Shown: piece by piece, positions 34,290-43,450 of the stretch | Layout: every line of letters starts with the position of its first letter | Numbering within the stretch: position 1 is the stretch's first letter | NCBI GenBank assembly: GCA_963716135.1 | Contig: OY970289.1 | Span: 1-64,000 of the forward strand | Direction: 5' to 3' | Length of the DNA stretch: 64,000 nucleotides | Origin: CAVRAW01 sp963716135 | GTDB lineage: Bacteria; Planctomycetota; Planctomycetia; Pirellulales; JADZDJ01 | Program-made: the position numbers and the translations under genes | Notes under the pieces: generated by a model | Told to the model about the DNA's origin: nothing | What the model saw: only the letters and a program-made list of their open reading frames with translations | The model's database searches: none

Positions 34290-35839
34290 TCAATCGGCTT
34301 TCTTAACCGCCGTGAATACGTCGAGCAGCGTCTGGAGCTTCACCGGCTTGACGAAGTGATGATCAAAACCGGTCTCTTGATGACGTCGGCGATCTGCCTC
34401 GCTAGGTGTAAAGCCGCTCAAAGCGCACAGGACGGTGTTCTGGAATTCCGGCTTCTCTCGTAAGCGCCGCGCGACCTCGTGCCCATCCATGCCGGGCAAC
34501 CCAATGTCCAGTAGCACGACGTTTGGATGAAAATCGGACGCCATTTCCAGAGCCGTGGGTCCAGTGCGGGCCACCAAGACTTCATTGCCATGAAGGCGCA
34601 ACAGCATACTCAAACTATCGGCTGAATCGACGTTGTCTTCCACCACCATGATCCGCAGGCCGGGGGCAGCGTGCTGAATCTTCTCGACGGCCACCCGGGT
34701 TTCCTGTCCTGATATCGCTGGCAAGGCAGGCAGTCGGACTGTGAATTTGCAGCCTTTATTCAGACCGTCGCTGTGGGCGTGTATGGTTCCGTCGTGCATT
34801 TCGACCAGGTTGCGCACCAAAGCCAAACCAATGCCCAATCCGCCTTCCGAGCGACCGAGCGTGCCGTTCACCTGCGCGAACAGGTCGAACACGTGTGGCA
34901 ACATCTCCGGAGGTATGCCCAGACCATTGTCCCAAATTGTCACGACGGCTTCGTCTTTTTCTCGATAAACATTGATGCGTAGAAGGCCGCCCGGATTGGT
35001 GTACTTGGCCGCATTGTTAAGCAGATTCACGAAAATCTGCTCCAGCCGAACGGGATCGGCATCTACCCAAACAGGTTCCACCGGCAGAGAAATAGAGAGA
35101 TCGTGTTTGCGCATCGATCAGTATACGCACATCGTCGGCGGCGCAATTGACCACGGCCCGTAATTCCACTTGCACTTTGCGTAACCGCAGCTTGCCTTTG
35201 GTGATTCGACCGACATCCAGGAGGTCGTCCACAAGGCGCACCATTTGGCCCACCTGGCGTTCGATAATATCTGCTGCCTGCTGCAAAATGGGGTCGTCGG
35301 TCTTAATCTGACGTTGGATATTTAGTGCATTAACAATCGGGGACAAGGGGCTGCGCAGCTCGTGGGCCAACAGGGCCATGAATCCCTCCTGGCTCTGGTT
35401 GGCGCGTGCCAAATCATCCGCCCGCTTCCGCTGGGCGTCTTGCGCAGCTTTCCGTGAGGTCGTGCGTGACCCGCGCGAAAGACCAGATCTGCTGGCTCTC
35501 GTTGAGCAACGGTGTGATGGTTGTCCGGCACCAAAACCGAGTTCCATCCTTTCGAAGCTGCCAGAGATCGTTGTGTGCCTGATTCCCCGCCAACGCCGTT
35601 CTGAGTTCCTGCTCGGGCCGGCCGGCGCGAATATCGTCTGGCGAAAAGAGGAGAGAAAAATGCTTTCCGACGATTTCCTGGGACTGGTAACCAAAGCTCC
35701 GTTCCGCTCCCGGGTTCCAACACAGCACGTGTCCGTCCGATCCGACTAGCACGACGGCGTACTCCGTGGCATCCGCCGCCAGCAGATCAAACCGCTCGTC
35801 GATTTTTTCGAGTACCGAAATTGTGTCTTCCATTGGCAT
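34290..35839 (-). CDS. Hybrid histidine kinase: PAS - HisKA - HATPase - receiver, two frameshifts
   Basis: A cytoplasmic hybrid sensor kinase of about 516 aa once joined. A PAS domain (EYAVVLVGSDGHVLCWNPGA, GYQSQEIVGKHFSLLF) is followed by the His box LLAHELRSPLSPIVNAL with the phospho-accepting His. HATPase motifs are LEQIFVNLLNNAAKYT (N box), DNGLGIPPEM (G1) and GGLGIGLALV. The C-terminal receiver has VVEDNVDSADSL, phospho-Asp in VVLLDIGLPGMDG and Lys in HFVKPVKL. There is no membrane helix. Two breaks, near 35450 (after HDLTE) and near 35112 (within GCGC), split it into three frames. The signal and partner are unknown; it sits inside the stress cluster. Confidence 0.87.
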
Positions 35840-35884
35840 AGTTTCCGCCTTTCTTTCCGACCGGCGCGGATCCTTCGGCGCAGG

Positions 35885-36258
35885 TTAAACGATTCCAGCG
35901 AACGGCATGATGTCGAGTGCGTTCATCTGACGGACAAGCAACTGCAATTCACCCCCGTTGCGAGGTAGGTCCGCTTTTGAGAATTGCTCGGCAAGCGATT
36001 CTAGCTCCGCAGCAATTTCAGGTATTTCTCGAGCACGTTCACTCCAGTGCCAGATGGAGGCGATGAGCGTCATCGCTCCCAAATCTTGAAACAGCCCATT
36101 GTCCGCTTCCGCTCGCTGAACCACGCGCTGCATGTGCGCCGGAAAGGCATCGGAAAAACGTCGGCCTGTACGGTTCCAGCGAAATGACCGGTCGTTAAGC
36201 CAGCCGTCTCGGTGGACGGCATTCTACGCATCAATACTTTTTCAGTGGTTGTGGACAC
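35885..36258 (-). CDS. Hypothetical protein, frameshifted
   Basis: A protein of about 124 aa. GTG start at 36258 with AAAGGAAA upstream. The first part is MSTTTEKVLMRRMPSTETAG ... GTVQADVF. A missing base in the A5 run at 36154-36158 changes frame, and the rest reads DAFPAHMQRVVQRAEADNGL ... LIASIWHWSERAREIPEIAA, ending LQLLVRQMNALDIMPFAGIV. It is helical with no signal peptide. It lies 45 nt upstream of the hybrid kinase on the same strand, so it may be cotranscribed with it. Family not recognised. Confidence 0.65.
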
Positions 36259-36512
36259 GCGTGTTTCCTTTCCTATAAATGGTGTCGAGATGTCTTTGCT
36301 GTCTCTTCGGCCACTTTGTTGGATATAAGGCGCTGTCCCCAGCCGCTGACGCGGCTTCTCGGTTGCATTTCAACACGACTGAGGACAGACGCCGCAAACC
36401 GATCAACGAGAAGCACTATTTTGATTTCAGATGCGCCCCTGGGAACTGGACTTATCTGTTGTTATCCGCGAGTGATTTCCAACTTGCCAATTGATTCGAC
36501 GCACGAGGCACG

Positions 36513-36746
36513 CTACCGCAAAGGCGATGGCGGGACTTGTGTCCGGCGGTCCAGTGCGCCATTGCCATTGCCATTGATTCGGTCCCAGATTTCCAGTCGA
36601 TGGACCGGAACATCGGCATCGACTTCGAAACCCAGTCGAACTTTTCCGCCCCGAATATCCAGCACCGTGACTTTCAGCAGGCGGCTAAAGCCATTGGATC
36701 CACCGACCACCACCGATTCCCGATTTTTCCGCGACAAAACTAACAT
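36513..36746 (-). CDS. csrA: Carbon storage regulator CsrA, copy 2
   Basis: A 77-aa CsrA, longer than usual by a 14-residue tail (GNGNGALDRRTQVPPSPLR region). The core MLVLSRKNRESVVVGGSNG, LKVTVLDIRGGKVRLGFEVD and VPVHRLEIWDRI is intact. GGAG lies 8 nt before ATG 36746. The 100-nt stretch between leader element 4 and this ATG contains five GGA triplets, one in the ribosome site, a pattern seen in CsrA-autoregulated leaders. Sequence identity to copy 1 is high, so recent duplication together with the leader element is likely. Confidence 0.96.
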   Translation of the reverse strand: MLVLSRKNRESVVVGGSNGFSRLLKVTVLDIRGGKVRLGFEVDADVPVHRLEIWDRINGNGNGALDRRTQVPPSPLR

Positions 36747-36847
36747 GGGTAATTCTCCGGTTGCACGATTCATTCCCCTTGTCGAACTCGGCTGCAATCT
36801 TCCGCAGGTACGCTCCGAGCGAACGTCGTTACCTTCCGCGAAAACCA

Positions 36848-36956
36848 ATAAAAAAACCGATGTGGCCGACCACCCTGAGGTGATCGACCACATCGGTTTA
36901 CTTTTTAACGAACCTCCCGGCACGTCGCCGGGCTGCTCTTTATATAGTCATCCGAA
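36848..36956 (-). promoter_or_regulatory. Structured leader element, copy 4 (before csrA copy 2)
   Basis: Minus strand: CGGATGACTATATAAAGAGC, hairpin CCCGGC-GACGT-GCCGGG closed by GAGC/GTTC, GTTAAAAAGTAAACCGATG, inner GATCACC/GGTGGTC stem, CCACATCGG, T7. The terminator stem is 36855-36865 with 36888-36898. The gene start is 103 nt downstream, further than in the other copies, leaving room for the GGA-rich segment. Confidence 0.88.
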
Positions 36957-37021
36957 AACCGCACTACAAACTTCTTCGCGGAGCAAACCATCGATTTGGT
37001 TTTAACTCCACTGCAACACGC

Positions 37022-37049
37022 AGCATATCACGTGCCGAGCAGAATACAA
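37022..37049 (-). promoter_or_regulatory. Promoter of leader element 4
   Basis: Minus strand: TTGTAT (37049-37044), 16-nt spacer, TATGCT (37027-37022), identical boxes to the element 1 promoter. The transcript would start near 37015. The next 60 nt can fold through AAACCA/TGGTTT and GGAG/CTCC. Confidence 0.7.
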
Positions 37050-37126
37050 GGCCTAATCATTGCTTCGCGCTCGATTTATTCAGTTTAATTGCCGAGAAGT
37101 GAGAATCCTGTTTGCAGAAACCCATG

Positions 37127-37603
37127 CTAGCGCTTCGGTCGCCAGCGCCCGACGCGCCCACAGTAAACCTGATAGTCGTTGCCGAACGTTTGCCGAAGCG
37201 TCGGCTCTTCGTAAATGACAACGAAACCATGCGTGACGAGAAGGAATAACACCGCGTAGCCTAATAGCGGAACGGACTGGTAACACAGCGCCGCTCCAGC
37301 AAGCGCCAGAGCTGCGCCGAGATACATCGGATTGCGCACGAATCGATAGGGACCCCGAACCACCAGCCGCCGCGGCGGGTCGAACGGCGCCGGCGTGCCA
37401 TGGCCGAGAATCGCAAATGTCAGAATGCACCACAATGCAATTGCGGCGCCCACGCCGGTCACCATCATCCCGACGACCTGCCACAAGCCAATGATCGGAA
37501 TTGGCGCGATGCCAGTCCACGACAACACCCGGGCCGGAAGAAAAACCAGCAGCACGCCAATGAACAGCGAAGAGTAGGTGATGGCGCGGATCAGAACCCA
37601 CAT
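37127..37603 (-). CDS. Isoprenylcysteine methyltransferase-like (ICMT/PEMT) membrane protein
   Basis: A 158-aa integral membrane methyltransferase-like protein with about four to five helices (MWVLIRAITYSSLFIGVLLV, IIGLWQVVGMMVTGVGAAIA, MYLGAALALAGAALCY, LLGYAVLFLLVTHGFVV). The family signature RRLVVRGPYRFVRNPMYLG is complete, followed by YEEPTLRQTFGNDYQVYC with the Glu-Glu pair that helps bind AdoMet. AGAGGA precedes the ATG. The methyl acceptor in bacteria is generally unknown (lipids or small molecules). Confidence 0.88.
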   Translation of the reverse strand: MWVLIRAITYSSLFIGVLLVFLPARVLSWTGIAPIPIIGLWQVVGMMVTGVGAAIALWCILTFAILGHGTPAPFDPPRRLVVRGPYRFVRNPMYLGAALALAGAALCYQSVPLLGYAVLFLLVTHGFVVIYEEPTLRQTFGNDYQVYCGRVGRWRPKR

Positions 37604-37780
37604 GTCGGAATCCTCTAATCGTTAGTCTGTTGGCGCTGCCGGATGGCTCGATTATTATGGCAACACCGTGACTGGTATGCTCTGGAATTTGAGAATTTTG
37701 TACAATGCGGAGTAGTCGATAAGCGATGCTTGGAATAGGTGCAACCGACCATTATGATTTTGTCTCGGCAGAGGCCCGAC

Positions 37781-38161
37781 ATGAAGACTCAAGGCGAAAT
37801 CGAAGCTGCAATCTGCGCAGGAATTACGCAATTTGAGCAGCACTACATGGGTCGCGGACCGAAATCGATTCATGCCCATCTGATCGGCGATCTGCTGGTC
37901 GTCCGCCTGCAGGGTGTGTTGACGGCTGCAGAGCAACAACTTGTTAAATCGCTACCGTCCGAGAAGGGAAGAGATCTGCTGAAGCAAGTGCGCACCCACC
38001 TGGTTGAAACCGCGCGACCGGTGATGGAAACCATGATCGAAGAGGTAACCGGGGTTAAGGTGTTGAGCCTGCACCAAGACATCAGCACCACGACCGGCGA
38101 AGAACTGGTTGTCTTCACCCTCGCCGAAGCGCCTCATTACCGCGAAGGCAGTAATAAATAG
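37781..38161 (+). CDS. DUF2294 / MpsC-family protein, copy 2
   Basis: A 126-aa paralog of the gene at 31321-31764. ATG 37781 has AGAGG 6 nt upstream; an upstream in-frame GTG at 37739 lacks a site. The pattern QHYMGRGPKSIHAHLIGDLL, VVRLQGVLTAAEQQLVKSLP, TGVKVLSLHQDISTTTGEEL and VVFTLAE fits DUF2294. It is on the plus strand with no leader element before it and no csrA after it, unlike copy 1. Confidence 0.88.
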   Translation: MKTQGEIEAAICAGITQFEQHYMGRGPKSIHAHLIGDLLVVRLQGVLTAAEQQLVKSLPSEKGRDLLKQVRTHLVETARPVMETMIEEVTGVKVLSLHQDISTTTGEELVVFTLAEAPHYREGSNK

Positions 38162-38225
38162 CATTCCGATCTTTTAGGTTCGGTCCGCTGTTTGAGAGCG
38201 ACGTTGTGCCGTTGCGCGAAGTTGG

Positions 38226-40196
38226 TTACGGACGCGGCATGCCCGTGCTGCTCAACTCCGTCGGGCCCTGCACGCCGGCGACGATCGGTTGATTGGCCAC
38301 GCTGAAGCCGGTGATGAGCCAACCATCGTCCAAGCTAGTGACGACCGTGCCCGCCGGGCCGAAGTAGTGGCGCACCACGTCGAAGGCCGGCAGCGTGTGG
38401 CCGTCGATTTTTTGCTTGCGCGGCATGCCGTCTTTGCTGTCCCCCATCGCGGAGTTCAGAAATTTCGCCAGCAGTGTTTCGGACTGCGGCATCTGCCCCG
38501 TGCGAATCAATTCATAAGTCGCGCGGAATGCCAAATCGGTGCGCGAAAACGCGCGAATGCTGATCGGCCCGCTTTCCAGCCCGGTGGCCTGCTGCGCGAT
38601 CAAACGGAAATCGGCCGATTGGTTCAGGTTGCTCCCGCTCTTGGCTTGCAGCAGCACTTTTTGCAGCAGGTCCATGTGCGAGGAGAGGAACAAGTGCCCC
38701 TGCGCCACGCAGATGGTGCGGGTCGGCAGGAAATGCTCGTCTTGTCCTAGGCGCTTCGTGGCCGGGTCGCTATCGGCGTGCGTGAGGTCGGCGCCGGGAG
38801 TTTCGATCTCCAGCTTCGGCACTTCGCTTACGGAATCCACTTGCTCCCAAATCACAAAGCCTTCGAACTCGCGCCGCCGCACATCCTTGTCGCTCGACAT
38901 CAGCCGCCCGATGGTGTCGGCCACCGCCGCCTCGTCGGTCACTTCGATCACGAATACTTTGCGTTCGCTCTTGGGGCCGATCGGCAGCACGTTGTCCGCG
39001 ATGATCGTGACGCGATGCCCCAATTTCGCCACCAAATTCTTTTCAATGTCGACTTTCGGCCCGTCGGGATCGTCGCGCAGACTTTCCACCACGTCGCGGA
39101 ACACGCCCTTTTCGCCGATCACGTCGTCCACCAGCGATTCCGCCGCCGCGTAGGCCGTTTGCACGTCCCAATTCAGCGAGATGTACGTGGCGACGTCGCT
39201 GGGAATCCAGGCTTGGGCGCCAAATCGCCGCCTGCGGGGAATCGCAGCATGCGCGCCGCCAGATTGTATTTGTCGATGCTCTTCGGATCGCGACCCGCCA
39301 GCGGCGGTGCATAGATCATCGTGCGGTGCACCAATTCGTATTTATCGGTCGCGAAATCCACAAAGCCGCCCACGCCCTGAATCGCGGTGAAGCCTTGATT
39401 GCGGAGCACTTTCAGCAAATCGGGCCCCTTGTGCTTGTCGCGCGGCGGCAAATCGACCCTGAGCGTTTCCACATAGCCGAACGGCTCGACGAACCATCGC
39501 AGGTTCGGCGCCGCTTCGCCCGAGACCGTCTGCAGATGCGCCATGATTTCGTGATACGCCTTCAGCGTGCGAAGCGAATCTTCCCGCCCCGAGGAAACCG
39601 CCGCCAGCATGCTCTCCAGCACCGCCGTGTTGTCGCCGGCGACCAGCAGATCGCCTTGCAGAAAATACGCAACCACCGGCGCCCGCTCCCGACCCGAATC
39701 GTTGGGCAGTTGGAAGGCGACAATCGGATCCCCCGCGGCGCGGCGAAATCGCTGCGCACCGTTGCGGGTTAGATGATCCGTGGCTTTGGCCACCAGCGCT
39801 TCGGCTTGCGCGATGGCCGGTCACGTCGATCACCAGCACCAGCGCCACTTCGCCGGCCGCCGGCTGAATCACGGCCAGCGCCATCTCGCCGCCGGGCACT
39901 GCTTCCACATCCTGCCACGTCAAGCCGAACTGCTCGAGTTGTCGAAGTCCCGTCTGGCGAAGTTGCCCCTTGATGCTTTCGACAAACGGCTGCATCACCG
40001 GATCGTTGACCAGTTGCCCCCATTGCGAGCGCTTGAAATGATCGACCAGTTGCCCCAGGTCCGGCACACAGACATAGCCTTTGGTGGTGGCCGGCAGTAA
40101 ACTGTCCGACGACCGAGCAGCCAGAGCCTCCGAAACGGACCATGCAAAACAAATCGACGACGCCACCAGGCAAGCACTCAGCGAACGAACGATCAC
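38226..40196 (-). CDS. Exported DUF3352-like protein, two frameshifts
   Basis: A secreted protein of about 655 aa. Signal peptide MIVRSLSACLVASSICFAWS cut near ALAARSS. The body alternates a conserved frame of LPATTKGYVCVPDLGQLVDH, VPGGEMALAVIQPAAGEVAL, VVAYFLQGDLLVAGDNTAVL, FVIEVTDEAAVADTIGRLMS and AQGHLFLSSHMDLLQKVLLQ, characteristic of the large planctomycete exported family related to DUF3352. Breaks at about 39808-39820 and 39215 split it into three frames. I treat it as one gene because every piece keeps the family order. A copy of its last 55 residues lies at 23484-23655. Function unknown. Confidence 0.83.
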
Positions 40197-40612
40197 AGAT
40201 GGGTTCCTTGTTGTTAGCCGGCGGTCATGTCGGCCGGTCCGTTGTCAGTTGCAAAGGCTCCCGCGCTGGTCGAGTCAGACAACGCGCAGGGGCAAAGCGC
40301 AGCACGGACCGAGTGGGGCTTTTTCCTCTATCGTCGTGAACGCATGGCCTAACCTACGAGTGCACTTGATAATTCGCCAAGTTCCGAAGTCGTAAACTCC
40401 AACGAAGAATCGCCTCATGCCGCGAAAGCCAGTCGGCGCCGGACCGTCCGTTTGCAACGCCTAGTCAAACCGCACCGAGAATTCCCACAGTTCCACGGCT
40501 GACGGACGATCGATGGCCGGTTGGCAAGTCTCCGGAGGTCGTTGACCTCCGGCTAATGGACTCTGAAACTAGCTCCGAATCCCCGAACCCTGACCCCTGA
40601 CTCCTGCCGCAC
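40197..40612. other. Divergent intergenic region
   Basis: 416 nt between the DUF3352-like start and the HD gene. It contains a perfect hairpin CCGGAGGTC-GTT-GACCTCCGG (40532-40552) without a T tract, and a heptamer repeat next to the HD start. No gene is visible. Confidence 0.5.
40583..40610. repeat. Heptamer repeat CTGACYC before the HD gene
   Basis: Four heptamer-phased units, CCGAACC, CTGACCC, CTGACTC and CTGCCGC, end 2 nt before the ATG of the HD gene. No inverted arm is seen. Confidence 0.65.
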
Positions 40613-42027
<1,415 letters not shown>

Positions 42028-42234
42028 CCGTTACAATCGGCGCAAACGTTCGGCCTTCACGCGCCCAATGCCGCCGTGCGCCCGCAAATTCTGCCCAATT
42101 CAACAAATACGGCAAACCGCAAAAAACCATATTGTCGCGCGCAACCGGAACCCATAGCATGACTTTTGAAGGCGTCCGCCGAGTGGTCGTAGGGGGCGAA
42201 GCCGGCACGCAGGGCGTTTCTGACATAAGGTTGT

Positions 42235-42684
42235 ATGGACAGATTCTCCTCTACATTTCTGCATTCGCAGTACCACTCGGAGATAGCAACATGCTTACGC
42301 GCTGTATTGCGCGTAACTTGCGCACTTGCTACAGGGGCAGCCGTGGTTCACGCAGAAGAAGTGAAGAGTTTCAAAATCAATGAACTGCAGCCTGGCAGCA
42401 GGTTTCAATTCGCCACGGCCGACCACGTGTATCGGGCAGAGTTGGTCGATCCCACCACCGGCGAAACCCGCCTGGCCGCCTCGGCCGACGGTAGCCGGTT
42501 CAGCGAACCTCGCACCGTGTTTCTGCTGGGGGCCACCCAAGGCCGCCAGGCTCAAGCCGGTGGTCTGATGTTCGTTAAAATGAACCAGGTACAAACCGGC
42601 CTGCGCCTGGAATTGGGCGTCGGGTCATTGGATGAACGCGATCGCACCGTGACCGAACCGGTGCAATCGATTCGGTTGAATTAG
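42235..42684 (+). CDS. Small exported hypothetical protein
   Basis: A 149-aa protein with an N-terminal export signal (LRAVLRVTCALATGAAVVHA, residues about 21-40) preceded by an unusually long hydrophilic stretch, so the real start may lie downstream. The mature part is a compact beta-rich domain: INELQPGSRFQFATADHVYR, AELVDPTTGETRLAASADGS and FLLGATQGRQAQAG, ending VQSIRLN. An AAGG lies 4 nt before ATG 42235. A strong terminator follows. Family unknown. Confidence 0.7.
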   Translation: MDRFSSTFLHSQYHSEIATCLRAVLRVTCALATGAAVVHAEEVKSFKINELQPGSRFQFATADHVYRAELVDPTTGETRLAASADGSRFSEPRTVFLLGATQGRQAQAGGLMFVKMNQVQTGLRLELGVGSLDERDRTVTEPVQSIRLN

Positions 42685-42726
42685 CGTTGTTCGGTATCGA
42701 GTCCGCCATACCTTGGCACATGTGAA

Positions 42727-42758
42727 AGCCCGGGGGTGAAAGCCCCCGGGCTTTTTTT
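42727..42758 (+). terminator. Intrinsic terminator
   Basis: AGCCCGGGGG (42727-42736), loop TGAAAG, CCCCCGGGCT (42743-42752) and a T7 tract end the preceding gene. The loop and stem resemble the terminator at 43403. Confidence 0.92.
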
Positions 42759-43065
42759 ATTGGACTCGCCAGAATCGTGCTGGTGGTGCGTTGACGATCA
42801 CCAGAGTGTGGTCAGAAATTGGACACGCCGTCCACAATCAAGCACCTTGGATAAATTCCTGCCAGGCTTTGCCGGCGTCCCGACCACAAATCCGCCGCAA
42901 TTTACGGCCGATGCCGCTCGTAGCCCGTTCATAAATTTGTCTCTGGCGCGACGGGGCACGGCAATTGCATACTAATACCGCATCCCGGCCAAAATCCCAC
43001 CCGCAGCCGGGCGCAACCCACTGTTCTCGGGTCAATCCCTCGTTTTTTGCGCAAGGAGAATTTGT

Positions 43066-43362
43066 ATGATGAAGTTTCTAGCAGCGATCGCGGTTGGCAT
43101 GTTCCTGGTTGCAACCGTTCATCCCGTGTCCGCCGCCGATCAAATGACGCATGAAGGCACGGTCGTTTCCGCCGGCAACGGCAAGCTCGAAATGAAAGCC
43201 GACGATGGCCAGGATCACACGCACATGATCGACTCCAGCGTTCAGATCATGGTGCATGGAAAATCCGGGAAGCTCGAAGACTTGAAGCCCGGAATGAAAA
43301 TCCGCGTTACCACCGGCGCCGACGGCAAAGTGACCGCGGTTTCAACCGTCGACACCAAGTAG
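43066..43362 (+). CDS. Small exported beta-domain protein, paralog of the two-repeat protein
   Basis: A 98-aa exported protein. AAGGAG lies 8 nt before the ATG. Signal peptide MMKFLAAIAVGMFLVATVHP, cut near SAADQ. The mature 75 residues (THEGTVVSAGNGKLEMKADD, GQDHTHMIDSSVQIMVHGKS, LEDLKPGMKIRVTTG) match one repeat of the protein at 28100-28666 but lack its Cys pair and keep the DHTHM histidines. Monocistronic, with a terminator 40 nt after its stop. Confidence 0.85.
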   Translation: MMKFLAAIAVGMFLVATVHPVSAADQMTHEGTVVSAGNGKLEMKADDGQDHTHMIDSSVQIMVHGKSGKLEDLKPGMKIRVTTGADGKVTAVSTVDTK

Positions 43363-43402
43363 CGTCTCGAATCGCGTCTCGAAATAACGACGCGATACAC
43401 CA

Positions 43403-43437
43403 AGCCCAGGGGTGAAAGCCCCTGGGCTTTTCTTTTT
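43403..43437 (+). terminator. Intrinsic terminator
   Basis: AGCCCAGGGG (43403-43412), loop TGAAAG, CCCCTGGGCT (43419-43428), then TTTCTTTTT. It ends the small exported protein gene and lies 14 nt before the convergent permease stop. Confidence 0.9.
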
Positions 43438-43450
43438 GCGCCGATCCCTC

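Noticed and set aside
31813..36956. The four leader elements as a CRISPR array or simple terminators
   Set aside because: Copies are kilobases apart with genes between them, so not CRISPR. A plain terminator would not need the conserved 55-nt upstream domain, nor sit between a promoter and its gene.
40532..40552. Perfect 9-bp hairpin as a terminator
   Set aside because: No T tract on either strand and no gene ends beside it; listed only as part of the intergenic region.
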